A DNA stretch of 64,000 nucleotides from Nitzschia sp. pyKryTriq1. Lineage: Eukaryota; Bacillariophyta; Bacillariophyceae; Bacillariales; Bacillariaceae. Location of the stretch: positions 2,625,751 to 2,689,750 of the forward strand of contig OY101118.1 in NCBI GenBank assembly GCA_956465555.1. The letters run 5' to 3'. This document shows, piece after piece, positions 1 through 9,628 of the stretch; within the stretch, counting starts at the first letter, position 1, and the number at the start of each line of letters is the position of its first letter. A program made the position numbers and the translations under genes. The notes beneath the pieces were generated by a model that did not search any database, was not told the DNA's origin, and was given only the letters and a program-made list of their open reading frames with translations.

Positions 1-209
1 CAATCAAATTATGCAGCCCCGTGCCAATGATGAAGCGATCCATTTCCAGAATGAAGAATATTGTGGCTATGCTTTCGAAGCGAATAAAGGGATTGATAAA
101 TCGGTCGGATACAGGCCTCGAGGGAGGCTCCGCCGACGACATCTAGTTAATTAGTTTTCAATCATCGAGCAATCAGCTACCTCTGAACTCACAAACTAGT
201 AGTGAAACG

Positions 210-1277
210 TTAAGCTTTTCGTTGCAATGCGGCCAGAATTTCACCCCAGACGCCATCCATTCCTTGGTTGGCGTTGACTGCGCGAACAGTTCCGTGTGGT
301 CGGTAGTGGTCCAAGATGGGAACAGTTTCACCATGGTATCCCTTCAATCTCTTGATCAAAGCCCCGGCAGTGTCGTCCTTACGCTGCATCAGAAGATCAC
401 CAGTTATATCGTCCTTCATGGTTTCTGGGATGGGCTTGCCATCTTTTCCAAGCTTCATAGACTTGGGAGGGGCGTACTTGACGTGATAGGAGCGGCCCGA
501 AGCCTTGTCGACCCAACGTCCAGTGATACGTTCCTCCAAAACCGCGTCAGGGACCTCCAGTTCGACTACCTTGGTAACACAAGCACCTTCAGCGGACAAC
601 ATTTTATCCAAAGCTTTGGCCTGAGCCAATGTACGGGGGAATCCGTCCAAGATGAAACCAAACTTGCAATCAGGCTCCTGGATTCTGTCACGAATGATAC
701 CGATGACAATATCATCACTGACCAAACCACCAGCCTTCATGATGGCTTCTGCTTTCTTTCCGACTTCAGTTCCTGCCGATACGGCTTCGCGGAGCATATC
801 GCCCGTCGAAAGTTGCGGAATGCCCAACAAGTCTACAATCTTTGGGCCGTGAGTTCCTTTTCCGGCCCCAGGTGGGCCGAACAGAATCATGATGTTGCGA
901 GGCCAGTAAGTGCCAAACTTTTCTTCGGTGGCCTTGATGGCCTTTTCCACCTTGTTTCCTCCAAAGAGATTGTGGGTCTTCTCCTGTGCAACGAGCACAT
1001 ACGTAATGAAAGATGATACAAAAGAAAATGCTCAAATTGTGAGGTTGGGTTGCTCGCTCGTCTTGCCAAGTTGGACTCAACCGACTCGATAGCGATTATT
1101 ATTTACCTCGCGTTGTTGTTGAAGCGTTGCAACCGCCAACAAACCGGCAGTGACCATGAAGGCCTTGCGAGCATTGTCGCCCTTGACAGCAGATGCCGCC
1201 GCCACCGAAAAGGCCCGACGAGAGCCTGTGGCGGCCAAGCTTCGACCAGCCATGCGAAAAACAGAAGATGCAATCAT
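210..1277 (-). CDS. Adenylate kinase, probably mitochondrial, two exons
   Basis: Catalyses ATP + AMP = 2 ADP. I read it as complement(join(210..983,1107..1277)), 314 aa. The 123 nt intron (984-1106) has a GTAAAT donor and a GCACAG acceptor and keeps frame. The first exon encodes a basic, Ser/Ala-rich leader starting MIASSVFRMAGRSL with a hydrophobic stretch AFMVTAGLLAVA, consistent with mitochondrial import (inferred). The kinase domain begins at the P-loop GPPGAGKGT (about residues 93-101), followed by the AMP-binding STGDMLR segment, the GFPRT motif, and the LID region GRWVDKASGRSYH without zinc cysteines. The last part, DDTAGALIKRL and the terminal helix, fits the long-type family. The leader makes it longer than the usual 220-240 aa enzyme. 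An in-frame ATG upstream at 1382 gives a less leader-like start, so 1277 is preferred. The kinase call is firm; the compartment is less so. Confidence 0.93.
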
Positions 1278-1823
1278 CGTCGTCGAAGACAAATTGAAAT
1301 TAATCGAGAGCGTATTACGAGTATGACAATGAGAATATTGATATCCAAAATGAGCGGTCGTCGGTCGGCGTCTGCCGGCCACGCGGGAAAATCAGAGTGA
1401 AATCGAAGTCGAACGCGCGTTTTTGTTTGCCGGGTCGTGAGGAGTCGTGAGTGTCGAGTGATGGTGGTGACGACCGACCGACCGACGGACCGACAGACAG
1501 ACAGATCGACGACTCACAACTACTAACTACTCCGTCCTCCTCCTCCCTCAAACTCTACAGTACCAGCACCTGGCACTAACACGAACTATTGTACTCGTGC
1601 AAGTAGCTACCGGGTACGGGTAGACCACTAAGATGCTGGACAAGTGATGACTATAGACTAATATCTCGCTCACCGGGTACGTGTGCAGTACGAGTAGTAG
1701 TAGTACGACGTTTTGGAGCATCATCACAAGAAGTACCAATACAGCAACAACGACGACGACGACGACGACGTAAACAAGGTACCAAATTAGTACTAAGAAG
1801 CAACCAGTACTACTAGTACCTAC
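1278..1823. other. Intergenic, upstream of adenylate kinase
   Basis: No convincing gene. It holds short simple repeats: (GACC/GACA) runs near 1470-1505 and a GAC-type trinucleotide run at about 1750-1771. GTAC-rich motifs lie at 1558-1690, upstream of the adenylate kinase start. Confidence 0.6.
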
Positions 1824-3922
1824 TTATTCGAACCTTCTTGTTGTGGTCGTGGCAGGATAACGGGTGAAGAACGTTGAAAGGATTTCGTGCGTTATTGTGG
1901 TGACGCTGTCAGGGCTACTATCTTCAAGAGCCCCAGCAGGATCCTCGGCAGCAGCGGTACTACTAACACGAGGAGTGGCACCAGGAAACTCATCCGAAGC
2001 CAATATTCTTCCTTCTTGATCAGTGTCATCAACAAGCAACTCATCTTGCTCCTGGTGCCGCCCCCCGGGCGTTAGTCTGGATGGCATTGCCATGTATGTT
2101 CGAGTAGGAAGAAGAGTGGGAGGAGGAGCACTTGCTAGTACTGACGGCGGGTTCTGCACTTCCGCTGAAGGAATGCTATAGTAAGACGACAAGGCGGCAT
2201 TCGACGTCCTCGAGAGGCTTTGTGGCCTGCAGTGGCCAAAAAAATGATAGGGGTCGTTGTCACCACCAGCATGATCCCTGGTTGAAGCCACCAACGATTT
2301 CGCAAATTGTGACAGGTCCACCTCATGCTGCCTCATCCAAGAATTGGCAGCAGCACTAGCGGGGCTACTAGCATGTTGTTGTCCTTGAAGAAAATCTAAC
2401 GACCATACATGACGACTCGCTGCTGGTTCAGCAGTAGTAGTTGTTTGTTGTTCGTCATTGCCTTGTTGCCAGGTGTTGTTGTTGTTGTTGTTGTTATTGA
2501 GAAGCGGGAGACCCAGCATGGGCAGGCTTATCAAGCTGTCATTTCGATGAGACATTGGTTGAATAAAGCCTTGTAACTGAGGAGACGTTGGAGGAGCCCT
2601 ACCAGCCATGGCTAGTAGCATTGTTCTTGTCATGCTCGCACCAGCACTAGCACTCTCGTTATCGAAAGTGATGTTGTTGCCGATAGGCGTAATGATGGGA
2701 GTGGCACCACCAGGAACTCTCTCTTCCACTTTCTTAGCGTCCTCACCACCAGGAAACACTGCAGCTGGTTGTCTACTGTCGTCGTTCGCTACTTCTACTT
2801 TGTTGGTCCCACCACTACTAGTGGTCGTGGTAGTCGAAGAAGTGCTAGCTCTGGCTCCTTTCCTTCCTTTTCCGGGAGAAACTGTCGTTGATCTAGTAAT
2901 CAGATGACATAGTTTACGGTTGTCCCTTCGAAAATATCTGTGAAAGTATGCACCTGTGTCGTAGCAACGAGGACAAGAAGAGAACAAGAAGAAGGAAGCA
3001 TTCATTGTTCGTGTAGTCGTGGAGAGGAGAACTCGTGAGGGGATGGATAATCATGGAATATCATACTTGTTGACGTATACCAACAGACAGCCGCTGATTG
3101 CTGCTTACCTGCGCAGGTCCCACCCCGTATTCGTTCAAACTGATAAAGATTTATCTGCCGCTGGAAAATGGCGACAGCGCAGCAGCAACAAGGAAGAAAG
3201 TGTCAGCAAAACGTAGTACTAGTCAGAGGACAAGAAGCAACACAACACAGAGGACGACAAGCCACTTTGAAGCAGCAAGGACGAGACGAACGATTAGGCG
3301 GTCACCAGGCACTTACTTGGAAAGACCTAAACTGTGTTGTCGAAAAATATAATGGCAAGATTTGTCTACTAAACTGGTCGCGATCATGGATGATGAAGGC
3401 AATTCCGCCTTGGATCCACGAGACAATCGAAGCATCAAAACCGTATTGCATGGCATCTTGAAGCAACCGGTGCAGTCGAAAGGGAAATGAATCCTCCGAG
3501 TCTTGGAATCCATGCGCACCAAGGAAATCATCACCACTGCTCCTCATACTAACAGGATGTTGTTGTTGATTTGCCTGCTCCTGGAAGGAGGATGAATAAG
3601 CAGCACTCGAGGGTACCGGCGCTAGTGGAAAAGGAATTTGCCGACTAGCAGCACCAATAGCAGCAGCATGTGTCAGCCCTGGCCATGCAGCAGCAACATT
3701 GCTGCTAGTATCAGTGGCCAAAAGAGCTGGTGCTGCTTGATGTGGTGTCCTTTCATCGTGGCTCCCTTCTTCTTGTTGAGAAGTTTCTCGGTCATTGCTG
3801 CTGAAATAATCTTCTTCTCCGCCGGCGTGGTGGCGGTCATGGACTGTCTCACGCACAGATTTTCCCATTGCAAACACGGCTGAAACAGCTACCCGAAAGA
3901 CAGTCGCTCCTCCGTACACCAC
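1824..3922 (-). CDS. Heat-shock-factor type transcription factor, three exons
   Basis: Nuclear DNA-binding regulator. I assemble complement(join(1824..2953,3109..3160,3317..3922)), 595 aa. Donors are GTAAGT and GTAAGC; acceptors TTCCAG and ACACAG; frame is kept throughout. The HSF winged-helix domain spans about residues 146-235 and is split over all three exons. Exon 1 ends FPFRLHRLLQDA...FRSFQ, the 52 nt exon 2 reads RQINLYQFERIRGGTCA, and exon 3 opens GAYFHRYFRRDNRKLCHL. The usual RQLNxYGF recognition segment is here RQINLYQF. The rest is low-complexity Ser/Thr/Asn/Gln sequence with an Asn run near 2480-2500 and no clear heptad oligomerisation domain. HSFs are a greatly expanded family in diatoms (established). 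The separate long frames at 3005 and 3922 make sense only as exons of this gene. Confidence 0.9.
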
Positions 3923-4735
3923 GCTGTTAAGGACAAGAAGATGGCTGGTATACTGAAACAGACAACAGGAGCGGCGTCAACAAGTTTGATGCTCACTTCT
4001 TCTTCTCGTCCTCTGCTTCTTATTTTTTCATTTTTTATCTTTGATTTCGATTGCCGGTGCTGTACTTGTACGGTACCGGTGCAAGTAGTCTAGTCGGACA
4101 GCGATAAGAGCGCCCCCCTCTTCCGATTTGTATAATAATGACTTTTGTCGTACTTCTTAAGTGCCGCCGAGATGTGGAACCATGCATGCGAAACCAGAAA
4201 CCACAGCCTTCAAGGAACATTGCCGGACGAGAAGCGTTCATGTATGCAGTATCCGATTAGCGGGCTTATCAAACATAGTTATAATAAGTATCATGGTCGC
4301 TGTTATTTTCCGATTCTCAATGTTGTTTGCCCCCTGCCTTTCACTCTACATTTAGCGCACACATAACAATCAAGACTACTGCGTAACCTTCACATTATTT
4401 ACATAGAAGAGATGAATTTAAACTTCAACTGCTAATAGTGATGTTGCGTAATTATGTGACAATAGTACCGGCATGAGAAGTGAGACTACAGTACTACTAC
4501 TAGAGTAGAGAGTACCTCTCTAGAGAGAGAGCTCGCTACCGGTAGAAGTACCTGGTGCAGTTAGCAGTAGACGACTGTACTTGTACCTGTGCTCGCATCA
4601 TCTGGCATACTGAATAGTTCTCCTTTTCCACTTTTAATAATTAAACCTTCGAACCTTCGCCACGAGACCTCCTGTTAGATCCATTGCCTGTCCGTCGACA
4701 TTTCCCCCCGCCCGTCTGACGTTTGAACCGACAAG
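3923..4735. other. Intergenic, upstream of the HSF gene
   Basis: No gene seen. A GTAC-rich motif (GGTACCGGTGC) sits at about 4071-4084, some 150 bp upstream of the HSF start. Around 4487-4535 there is a CTAGAGTAG / CTCTCTAGAGAG purine-pyrimidine palindrome-rich stretch resembling the one at 11463. Confidence 0.55.
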
Positions 4736-4896
4736 TGTGAGAATATATGATCTCCGAGAATGACGTGACGCGCATGACGCGCACTGAATGGAGAAGATCT
4801 TGTATAAACATCTCGAGGCGGTCTATGAAGACACTTCGACCTCCGGAATGACCCTCTGCGAGAAGCGAGAAGAATCAAGCAATACAGAATGTATAT
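4736..4896 (+). repeat. Left LTR of the deleted copia element
   Basis: 161 bp, starts TGTGAGAATA, ends near GAATGTATAT. No difference from 5469-5629 was seen by eye. The outer edges may be off by a few bases because the sequence shared at the right edge (GTATAT) is ambiguous. Confidence 0.85.
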
Positions 4897-5424
4897 CGAC
4901 CAGACAACAGCGGTTTCCAGGTATATGCAGACGCGGATTTCAGTGGAGGTTTCGACAAGTCAAACCCTGAAGATCCATCGACGGCAAAATCGAGGTCAGC
5001 GTACAGTGTGATGTACAACGGATGCCTGATATGCGCTTACTCGAAACTGCAAACCGAGATCGCATTGAGTACAACGGAGGCTGAATACGTGTGCCTTTCT
5101 CAATCACTGCGCACAGTGATAGTCCTGATACGCTTCTTTAAGGAATTATCGAAAAGAATCAAGGCTTTCAAGTACACGAAACCAAATTTTCATTGCAAGG
5201 CCTTTGAGGACAACAACGGAGCATTGGCGCTGGCACAGGCACCGAGCATGAAGCCGAGAACTAAACACATCAACCTGAAGTATCATCATTTCAAGTCTGC
5301 GGTCAAAAGGGGACTAATAACTCTCGAAAAGATCGCTACGGAGGAGCAAATAGCGGACATCGGAACGAAACCATTGAACCGAAAGGCGTTCGAGTATTTG
5401 CGTAAAAAGTTGATGGGGTGGTAA
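4894..5424 (+). pseudogene. Copia pol fragment: RNase H domain and C terminus
   Basis: An open frame continues from the LTR edge to a stop at 5424. It encodes the ribonuclease H region that closes copia polyproteins. Visible motifs in order are VYADADFSGG (first catalytic Asp), KSRSAYSVMYNGCLICAYSK, STTEAEY (catalytic Glu), EDNNGALALAQ (second Asp) and RTKHINLKYHHFK, then the tail IADIGTKPLNRKAFEYL. All RNase H catalytic positions are retained, so the fragment is not eroded; it is simply missing everything upstream. Without its own start or the rest of pol it cannot support transposition by itself. Confidence 0.85.
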
Positions 5425-5468
5425 GGTCAAAGAAAATGTAACGATAGCCGCCTCTCTCTGAGAGGGAG

Positions 5469-5629
5469 TGTGAGAATATATGATCTCCGAGAATGACGTG
5501 ACGCGCATGACGCGCACTGAATGGAGAAGATCTTGTATAAACATCTCGAGGCGGTCTATGAAGACACTTCGACCTCCGGAATGACCCTCTGCGAGAAGCG
5601 AGAAGAATCAAGCAATACAGAATGTATAT
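5469..5629 (+). repeat. Right LTR of the deleted copia element
   Basis: Second 161 bp copy, matching 4736-4896 base for base as far as read. It is preceded at 5460-5468 by a purine tract GAGAGGGAG. Confidence 0.85.
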
Positions 5630-5905
5630 TAATAGATGTCACAATTAATTCGTAGCTCATCCTTAAAAAGCAATATCAATTCACAACAAGCAGCCAGCAT
5701 TCGATCATTCGGCCGTGCCGCCTGGAGCTACCGGTACGTACAGTAATAGAGTAGTAGATAGTAGATAGTTGTCAGTTGTCAGACTTTGTTTCCAGAAGAC
5801 TACAATTTTATTTCAGTGATATATCTCGCTTCGATTCACGTTCCACCATCAACCATCATCTACTACGATACAACCACGATCGTACTCCATAGCTCCTGAT
5901 TTTCC

Positions 5906-6868
5906 ATGACAGCAGGTACTAGAGTTCTGGAGCGTGTGTCAGCAAGAGTTTTTTGCAATGGATCCGGAGGCGGTAACCCAGTGACTGTGTTTTCGAGTCA
6001 GTTCCCCCTATCCTCTTCGACGCAAGAACGACTGGCGAAAACATGCGATTGGGAAAGTGTCATGGTAGCACCAACTTCTACCGCAAAACTTTCCGAAATG
6101 GCGTTTTTCATGCCATCGGGTGAGGCCGTCAGCTTCTGCGCTCATGCCGTTCTTGGCGGTGCCTTTGCTGCATCGACTCCGCTGACCGTCGGGACCGATT
6201 TCATATTTCGAAGCGCGATGATGCCCGATGTGGAACAAGGCGTTCAAATAACAAAAGTCGAAAATCAGAAGATCGGGACGGCCTGTCTCAATATGGCTGC
6301 AACTTACGAAGAGGCTCCAGTGAGCCACAAACCGTCACTCTATCGTCTGCTTAGAGCACATTTGGGACTTGGAACCGAACATTTCGTAAACACTGGAAAA
6401 CAGTATCCAACGTTTTTGAATGCCTCCATTGCTAGGCCAAAGACTTTAGTGTACGTCAACTCTTTGGATGTACTAGCTCAAGCAAAGCAACCGAAAGTAG
6501 CCGTTGATCCAAAGGAACGAAATTCCTTCGCCGCAGCTTGTGATGCCATCGACAAATCGACGGGGATCTATCTTTATGCCAAAAAGAAAGGCGAAGAAAA
6601 TGCTTGGGAGTGTAGACAATTTCCTCGTGCTTCAGGATACCCAGAAGACCCAGCAACTGGTATCGCGGCTGCTGCTCTAGCGGGGAGTCTCTTTAAACAA
6701 GGAATTTACTTGCCTTTCTACAAGTTTTATCAAGGAACAGCTATGCAGCGGCCATCTCTGATTGAAGTCTTGGACCTGAAAATCCAGGGTAGTGCTGCAA
6801 GTTTTACTTTACAGGGACGCGTTGAAATTGACAGTCGGCAGACGATAGAAATAGAGGACGAAGCTTAA
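5906..6868 (+). CDS. PhzF-family isomerase-like protein
   Basis: A single-exon 320 aa protein of the phenazine-biosynthesis PhzF/epimerase family, which has a duplicated diaminopimelate-epimerase-like fold. Family hallmarks are the N-terminal RVFCNGSGGGNPVTVF (the usual GNP motif), a Trp-Glu in the position of the catalytic acid (CDWESVMVAP), FMPSGEAVSFCAHAVLGG (usually FCGHATLG) and YPEDPATGIAAAALAG (usually DPVTGSA). The length is normal or slightly long. The substrate is unknown for most eukaryotic members, so I assign none. There is no targeting signal, suggesting the cytosol. The 5' flank carries an ACCGGTACGTAC motif at 5730-5742. It is convergent with the next gene, 53 bp away. Confidence 0.9.
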   Translation: MTAGTRVLERVSARVFCNGSGGGNPVTVFSSQFPLSSSTQERLAKTCDWESVMVAPTSTAKLSEMAFFMPSGEAVSFCAHAVLGGAFAASTPLTVGTDFIFRSAMMPDVEQGVQITKVENQKIGTACLNMAATYEEAPVSHKPSLYRLLRAHLGLGTEHFVNTGKQYPTFLNASIARPKTLVYVNSLDVLAQAKQPKVAVDPKERNSFAAACDAIDKSTGIYLYAKKKGEENAWECRQFPRASGYPEDPATGIAAAALAGSLFKQGIYLPFYKFYQGTAMQRPSLIEVLDLKIQGSAASFTLQGRVEIDSRQTIEIEDEA

Positions 6869-6921
6869 AGAAATAGTAGCGTGACGCATTGTACTTTTAG
6901 TTGATGTAAAATGTAAAATCA

Positions 6922-7503
6922 TCACAACAAATTTTCTACCATTGGACCCACGCCGACAAAAAGCTGTTGCTTGGCAGGGACCACAGTGTCCAAAAGTGAC
7001 TCGGCAAGATTGTCCATGAATCTAATGGGGTTCTCTCCAGCACATCCCGCCAATCCTCCACCGTTTCCCAGAGCAATCCGATCCCATTGAGGCCGACTCA
7101 AGCGTTCGTACACCGAGCTAGAGGAAGAATCAGCCGGTGGTAGACGAACCGGTAGTCGGTCTGGAAATTGAGTTGTTTCCTCGAGATGTTGCGCCAGTGC
7201 TGCGGCGAACCCTTGATCATAATACCCAGTGCTTCCTCGAGTGGACCTCACTGCTACCATCCCTCTTCCGGCCGCACTCACTATCAAATCAAGTCTAGCC
7301 TGTTCCTCTCGCAACAATTTGAGACGCTCAGATTCTTCTTTTGAAGAAAGTTGATCCCCGATGCCTTGCGACTGCAGCTGCTGTGACGGCGATGCATCCT
7401 CCAAATATTGAGCCGACGCAAGACCTTCCTCCGACATCGGCACATCCTCGAATGCCCCAGCCTTTTGAGACTCCGCTTTCTCCCCGGAACAGACCTGACC
7501 CAT
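6922..7503 (-). CDS. Lipid-anchored small protein, LAMTOR1/p18-like candidate
   Basis: 193 aa, single exon. The N terminus MGQVCSGEK has Gly2 and Cys5, a typical N-myristoylation/palmitoylation signature, so attachment to a membrane is likely. The middle (EEQARLDLIVSAAGRGMVAV, then YYDQGFAAALAQHL) and the extreme C terminus (VVPAKQQLFVGVG) have the spacing and character of metazoan LAMTOR1: an acylated N terminus, a helix followed by YMDRARQYSTRL, and an ending of the form VDAKEELVVQFG. LAMTOR1 anchors the Ragulator complex to lysosomal membranes and recruits Rag GTPases/TORC1. The match is motif-level only and this assignment is tentative; the acylation signal is the firmer part. Confidence 0.55.
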   Translation of the reverse strand: MGQVCSGEKAESQKAGAFEDVPMSEEGLASAQYLEDASPSQQLQSQGIGDQLSSKEESERLKLLREEQARLDLIVSAAGRGMVAVRSTRGSTGYYDQGFAAALAQHLEETTQFPDRLPVRLPPADSSSSSVYERLSRPQWDRIALGNGGGLAGCAGENPIRFMDNLAESLLDTVVPAKQQLFVGVGPMVENLL

Positions 7504-7764
7504 TTTCTCGACGCACTTCGCTGAATACTTTAGATGGTGGAATCTTCACAAATGATATGGAAGGCACTGGAAGAGGGCATTCATTCAAGTCGCCAGTCGC
7601 CGCAGAGTACCAGTACCAGGTACTGTATCCATACTGGTACTGTACATACATGGTAGTCGGGTTCAGTCTCTCGTCGCATACCGGTATCGCATCAGGCGCG
7701 GAGATGGCGAACGAAGCGATCACCACGACAAACGACGACGAATGAAGAAGCAAATAATAATAAC

Positions 7765-7820
7765 GTACCGGTACCAGCAGGGTACCGGTACCTGGTACCT
7801 GGTACCGGTACGTTGTACGA
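7765..7820. promoter_or_regulatory. Dense GTAC-palindrome cluster
   Basis: Overlapping copies of GTACCGGTACC, GGTACCTGGTACC and CCGGTACGTTGTACG in about 55 bp. It lies about 260 bp upstream of the LAMTOR1-like start. The function is inferred only from recurrent promoter-side placement of such motifs in this window. Confidence 0.4.
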
Positions 7821-7942
7821 GTATCTGCGGAATCGAGGCAGTCTGTCCACCTGACCTCGAAGCCTCAGTCGAACCTGTCCAACAGGGTCAATCGAGTCGA
7901 ACTGTTTTAGGCCGAAGAAAAGATCCACCTTCGCCTCATGCT

Positions 7943-8074
7943 ATGAAACTTCCGATCACGACTCTGGTGTTTCTACTTCTTCCAAACCTTTCATCTGTGC
8001 AAGTTCAGTATCTTAAGTGTAATCATGAAACTGCAAAAGATCTTTCCAAACTGCTTCCGGCAGTTCCAGATTGA
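7943..8074 (+). CDS. Possible 43 aa secreted peptide (weak)
   Basis: A short frame starting MKLPITTLVFLLLPNLSSVQ. The first 20 residues look like a signal peptide and the remainder has one cysteine and charged residues. It could equally be noise in an intergenic stretch. No family is recognised. Confidence 0.2.
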   Translation: MKLPITTLVFLLLPNLSSVQVQYLKCNHETAKDLSKLLPAVPD

Positions 8075-8180
8075 TCAAGATCCCATCTCGCTACTAGAAC
8101 GATCAAATACCACATATTTTTGACATAAGTACTAACGCTTAACAACGCAAAAGTTAACTACTGACGACCAGTAGGACATA

Positions 8181-8235
8181 ATAAAGGGTCGCCACAGCGA
8201 CCCTTTTTAAATAAAGGGTCGCCACAGCGACCCTT
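8181..8235. repeat. Two tandem identical hairpins
   Basis: A 25 bp unit occurs at 8181-8205 and again at 8211-8235. Each contains the inverted repeat AAGGGTCGC / GCGACCCTT around a CACA loop, giving a GC-rich 9-10 bp stem. The first copy is followed by a short T run. The function is unknown. Confidence 0.75.
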
Positions 8236-8735
8236 AATCTAATTGGCGTTAAAGCCTCAAAAGGACATTTATGTTGAGGTTAATGTGGATCTACTACCGG
8301 CAGCTACCCATAGTGAAATCATAGTAAAATCACGCGGTGGGGTGTGCCTGTTCGGCCACTGTATCCCCAGCCTGGCGCTCAGATACACCAAATGCCAATC
8401 CGATCGCCCGCGCGCCTGATCGATCGATGGTCTTTTGATGATTATTTGATACATCTGACTAAAAGGTTTGACATATTTGACTAAAAGAACAATTCTGGTT
8501 TTCGGGGGCCCTTGAAACTCGGACCCCTAAAAGTGTTCCATGCGCATCTGCGCCGTCTCCTAGAGTAGTTCGATTCATACCGACTTCAAATGTGCGCCCC
8601 CGCCTCCCGCCTCCTCACTCCTCAACGAAGAAGAATGAAATCAAATACGATGAAGTAGACTACTTGCATCAATTCATTCATGATACTAGCTACTCGTTCA
8701 TGATACCGGAATACTGAAGTAGCGCATGCCCCACA

Positions 8736-9602
8736 ATGGAAGTTGACGTGGCTTCCACAGCAGGACGGGATTGGATACGACTATTGCAAAAGAAGGAATT
8801 CAGTCGACTTCTCTATCCGAATCCAGTATGCTTTCTCTGTACTCCCTCCGATGACGGCGGCGGGACCCAAGATCGATACCAAGCCAACGCAATGACCATA
8901 TCCTGGTTGACGGCCACCGATAACGAAGGGCGGTTCGTGATGAGCTTGAACAAGCGTCGCTATTCGGCCAAGTACATGGAGAAATCAGGTAGAGAATTTT
9001 GTCTCTGCGTGCCGGTGGCTGGAATGGAGACGCTGGTGCTTGCCATCGGAGGTACAAGCGGCAATTTCGGTAGCAAATTTGTGGGGGAAACTCGTAGCAA
9101 CCATGAGGATGACGAACCAAAAGCTAAAGCCGTGAAAGAGGCAGGACGAGAAGATCCATTGTCTTTCGAGAAAGCCGGATTAACGTTGTCTGACATGACG
9201 CATCTGAAGAGTAAAAACCACAAGAAACGACTCGAGCGCGAAGCATTGCGTAGAGAAATTCCAGGGTTCGTGCGTATGAATCTTGGTGGGCAGGAAAATG
9301 ATAACGCTAGCAATGCTGGTCTCTTTTGTATCGAAGGAACGGTAGCACATCTCCACTGCAGAAGCTACAAGGTCAACAACAACGAAGATACTGATGACGG
9401 TCACTATCTTATTTTTGGGGAGATTCTAGACGCATATTGCAAGCCCAGCTACTGGGACAAGAGCAAGAAGTTATTCTGCCCAAAATCTGGCAACAAGCCC
9501 TTCCTAACATTCTTTGGGTCTCAGACATTTGGGTATGTTGTCGAAGGATCCGTTGCCGAGGAATCGTCGACTGGATTGGAAGGGTCGTCAAATCTTGATT
9601 GA
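8736..9602 (+). CDS. Flavin-reductase-like (FMN split-barrel) protein
   Basis: 288 aa, single exon. It resembles the flavoredoxin/DIM6-NTAB group: proteins that bind FMN in a split beta-barrel and often pass electrons from NAD(P)H. The N-terminal core reads RLLYPNPVCFLCTP, NAMTISWLTATDNEGRFVMSLNKRRYSAKY and REFCLCVPVAGME, the usual order of strands with the flavin-contacting Asn/Thr/Ser region. The middle holds a charged, low-complexity insertion (about residues 115-165) and the barrel resumes with FCIEGTVAHLHCRSYKV, HYLIFGEILDAYC. The partner and substrate are unknown. It is convergent with the LRR gene, only 26 bp apart. Confidence 0.8.
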   Translation: MEVDVASTAGRDWIRLLQKKEFSRLLYPNPVCFLCTPSDDGGGTQDRYQANAMTISWLTATDNEGRFVMSLNKRRYSAKYMEKSGREFCLCVPVAGMETLVLAIGGTSGNFGSKFVGETRSNHEDDEPKAKAVKEAGREDPLSFEKAGLTLSDMTHLKSKNHKKRLEREALRREIPGFVRMNLGGQENDNASNAGLFCIEGTVAHLHCRSYKVNNNEDTDDGHYLIFGEILDAYCKPSYWDKSKKLFCPKSGNKPFLTFFGSQTFGYVVEGSVAEESSTGLEGSSNLD

Positions 9603-9628
9603 TCAAATCTCAAATTGCAAATGGGAAT

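Larger units (their letters stand above)
4736..5629 (+). mobile_element. Ty1/copia-type LTR retroelement, internally deleted
   Basis: Two 161 bp direct repeats, 4736-4896 and 5469-5629, appear identical by eye and begin TGTGAGAATATATG. They flank only 572 bp of internal DNA, which encodes the end of pol. A purine-rich tract (GAGAGGGAG) directly precedes the right repeat, as expected for a polypurine tract. No tRNA primer site, gag, protease, integrase or reverse transcriptase is left. The left repeat runs straight into the RNase H frame at about 4894. I found no clear target-site duplication: ACAAG precedes the left repeat and TAATA follows the right one. Confidence 0.85.
7504..8735. other. 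Intergenic between LAMTOR1-like and flavin-reductase-like genes
   Basis: A dense GTAC palindrome cluster lies at 7765-7820, and a tandem hairpin at 8181-8235. A tiny frame at 7943-8074 could encode a 43 aa peptide with a hydrophobic leader, noted separately. Nothing else recognisable. Confidence 0.5.

Noticed and set aside
222-1016. 264 aa plus-strand open frame
   Set aside because: Antisense shadow of the adenylate kinase exon; no family features, while the minus strand has P-loop and LID motifs.
7328-7753. Overlapping 134-141 aa frames on both strands
   Set aside because: Overlap the start region of the LAMTOR1-like gene and GTAC-rich DNA; no domain in either.
8181-8235. Bacterial rho-independent terminator pair
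   Set aside because: Context is plainly eukaryotic nuclear; only the hairpin shape agrees.
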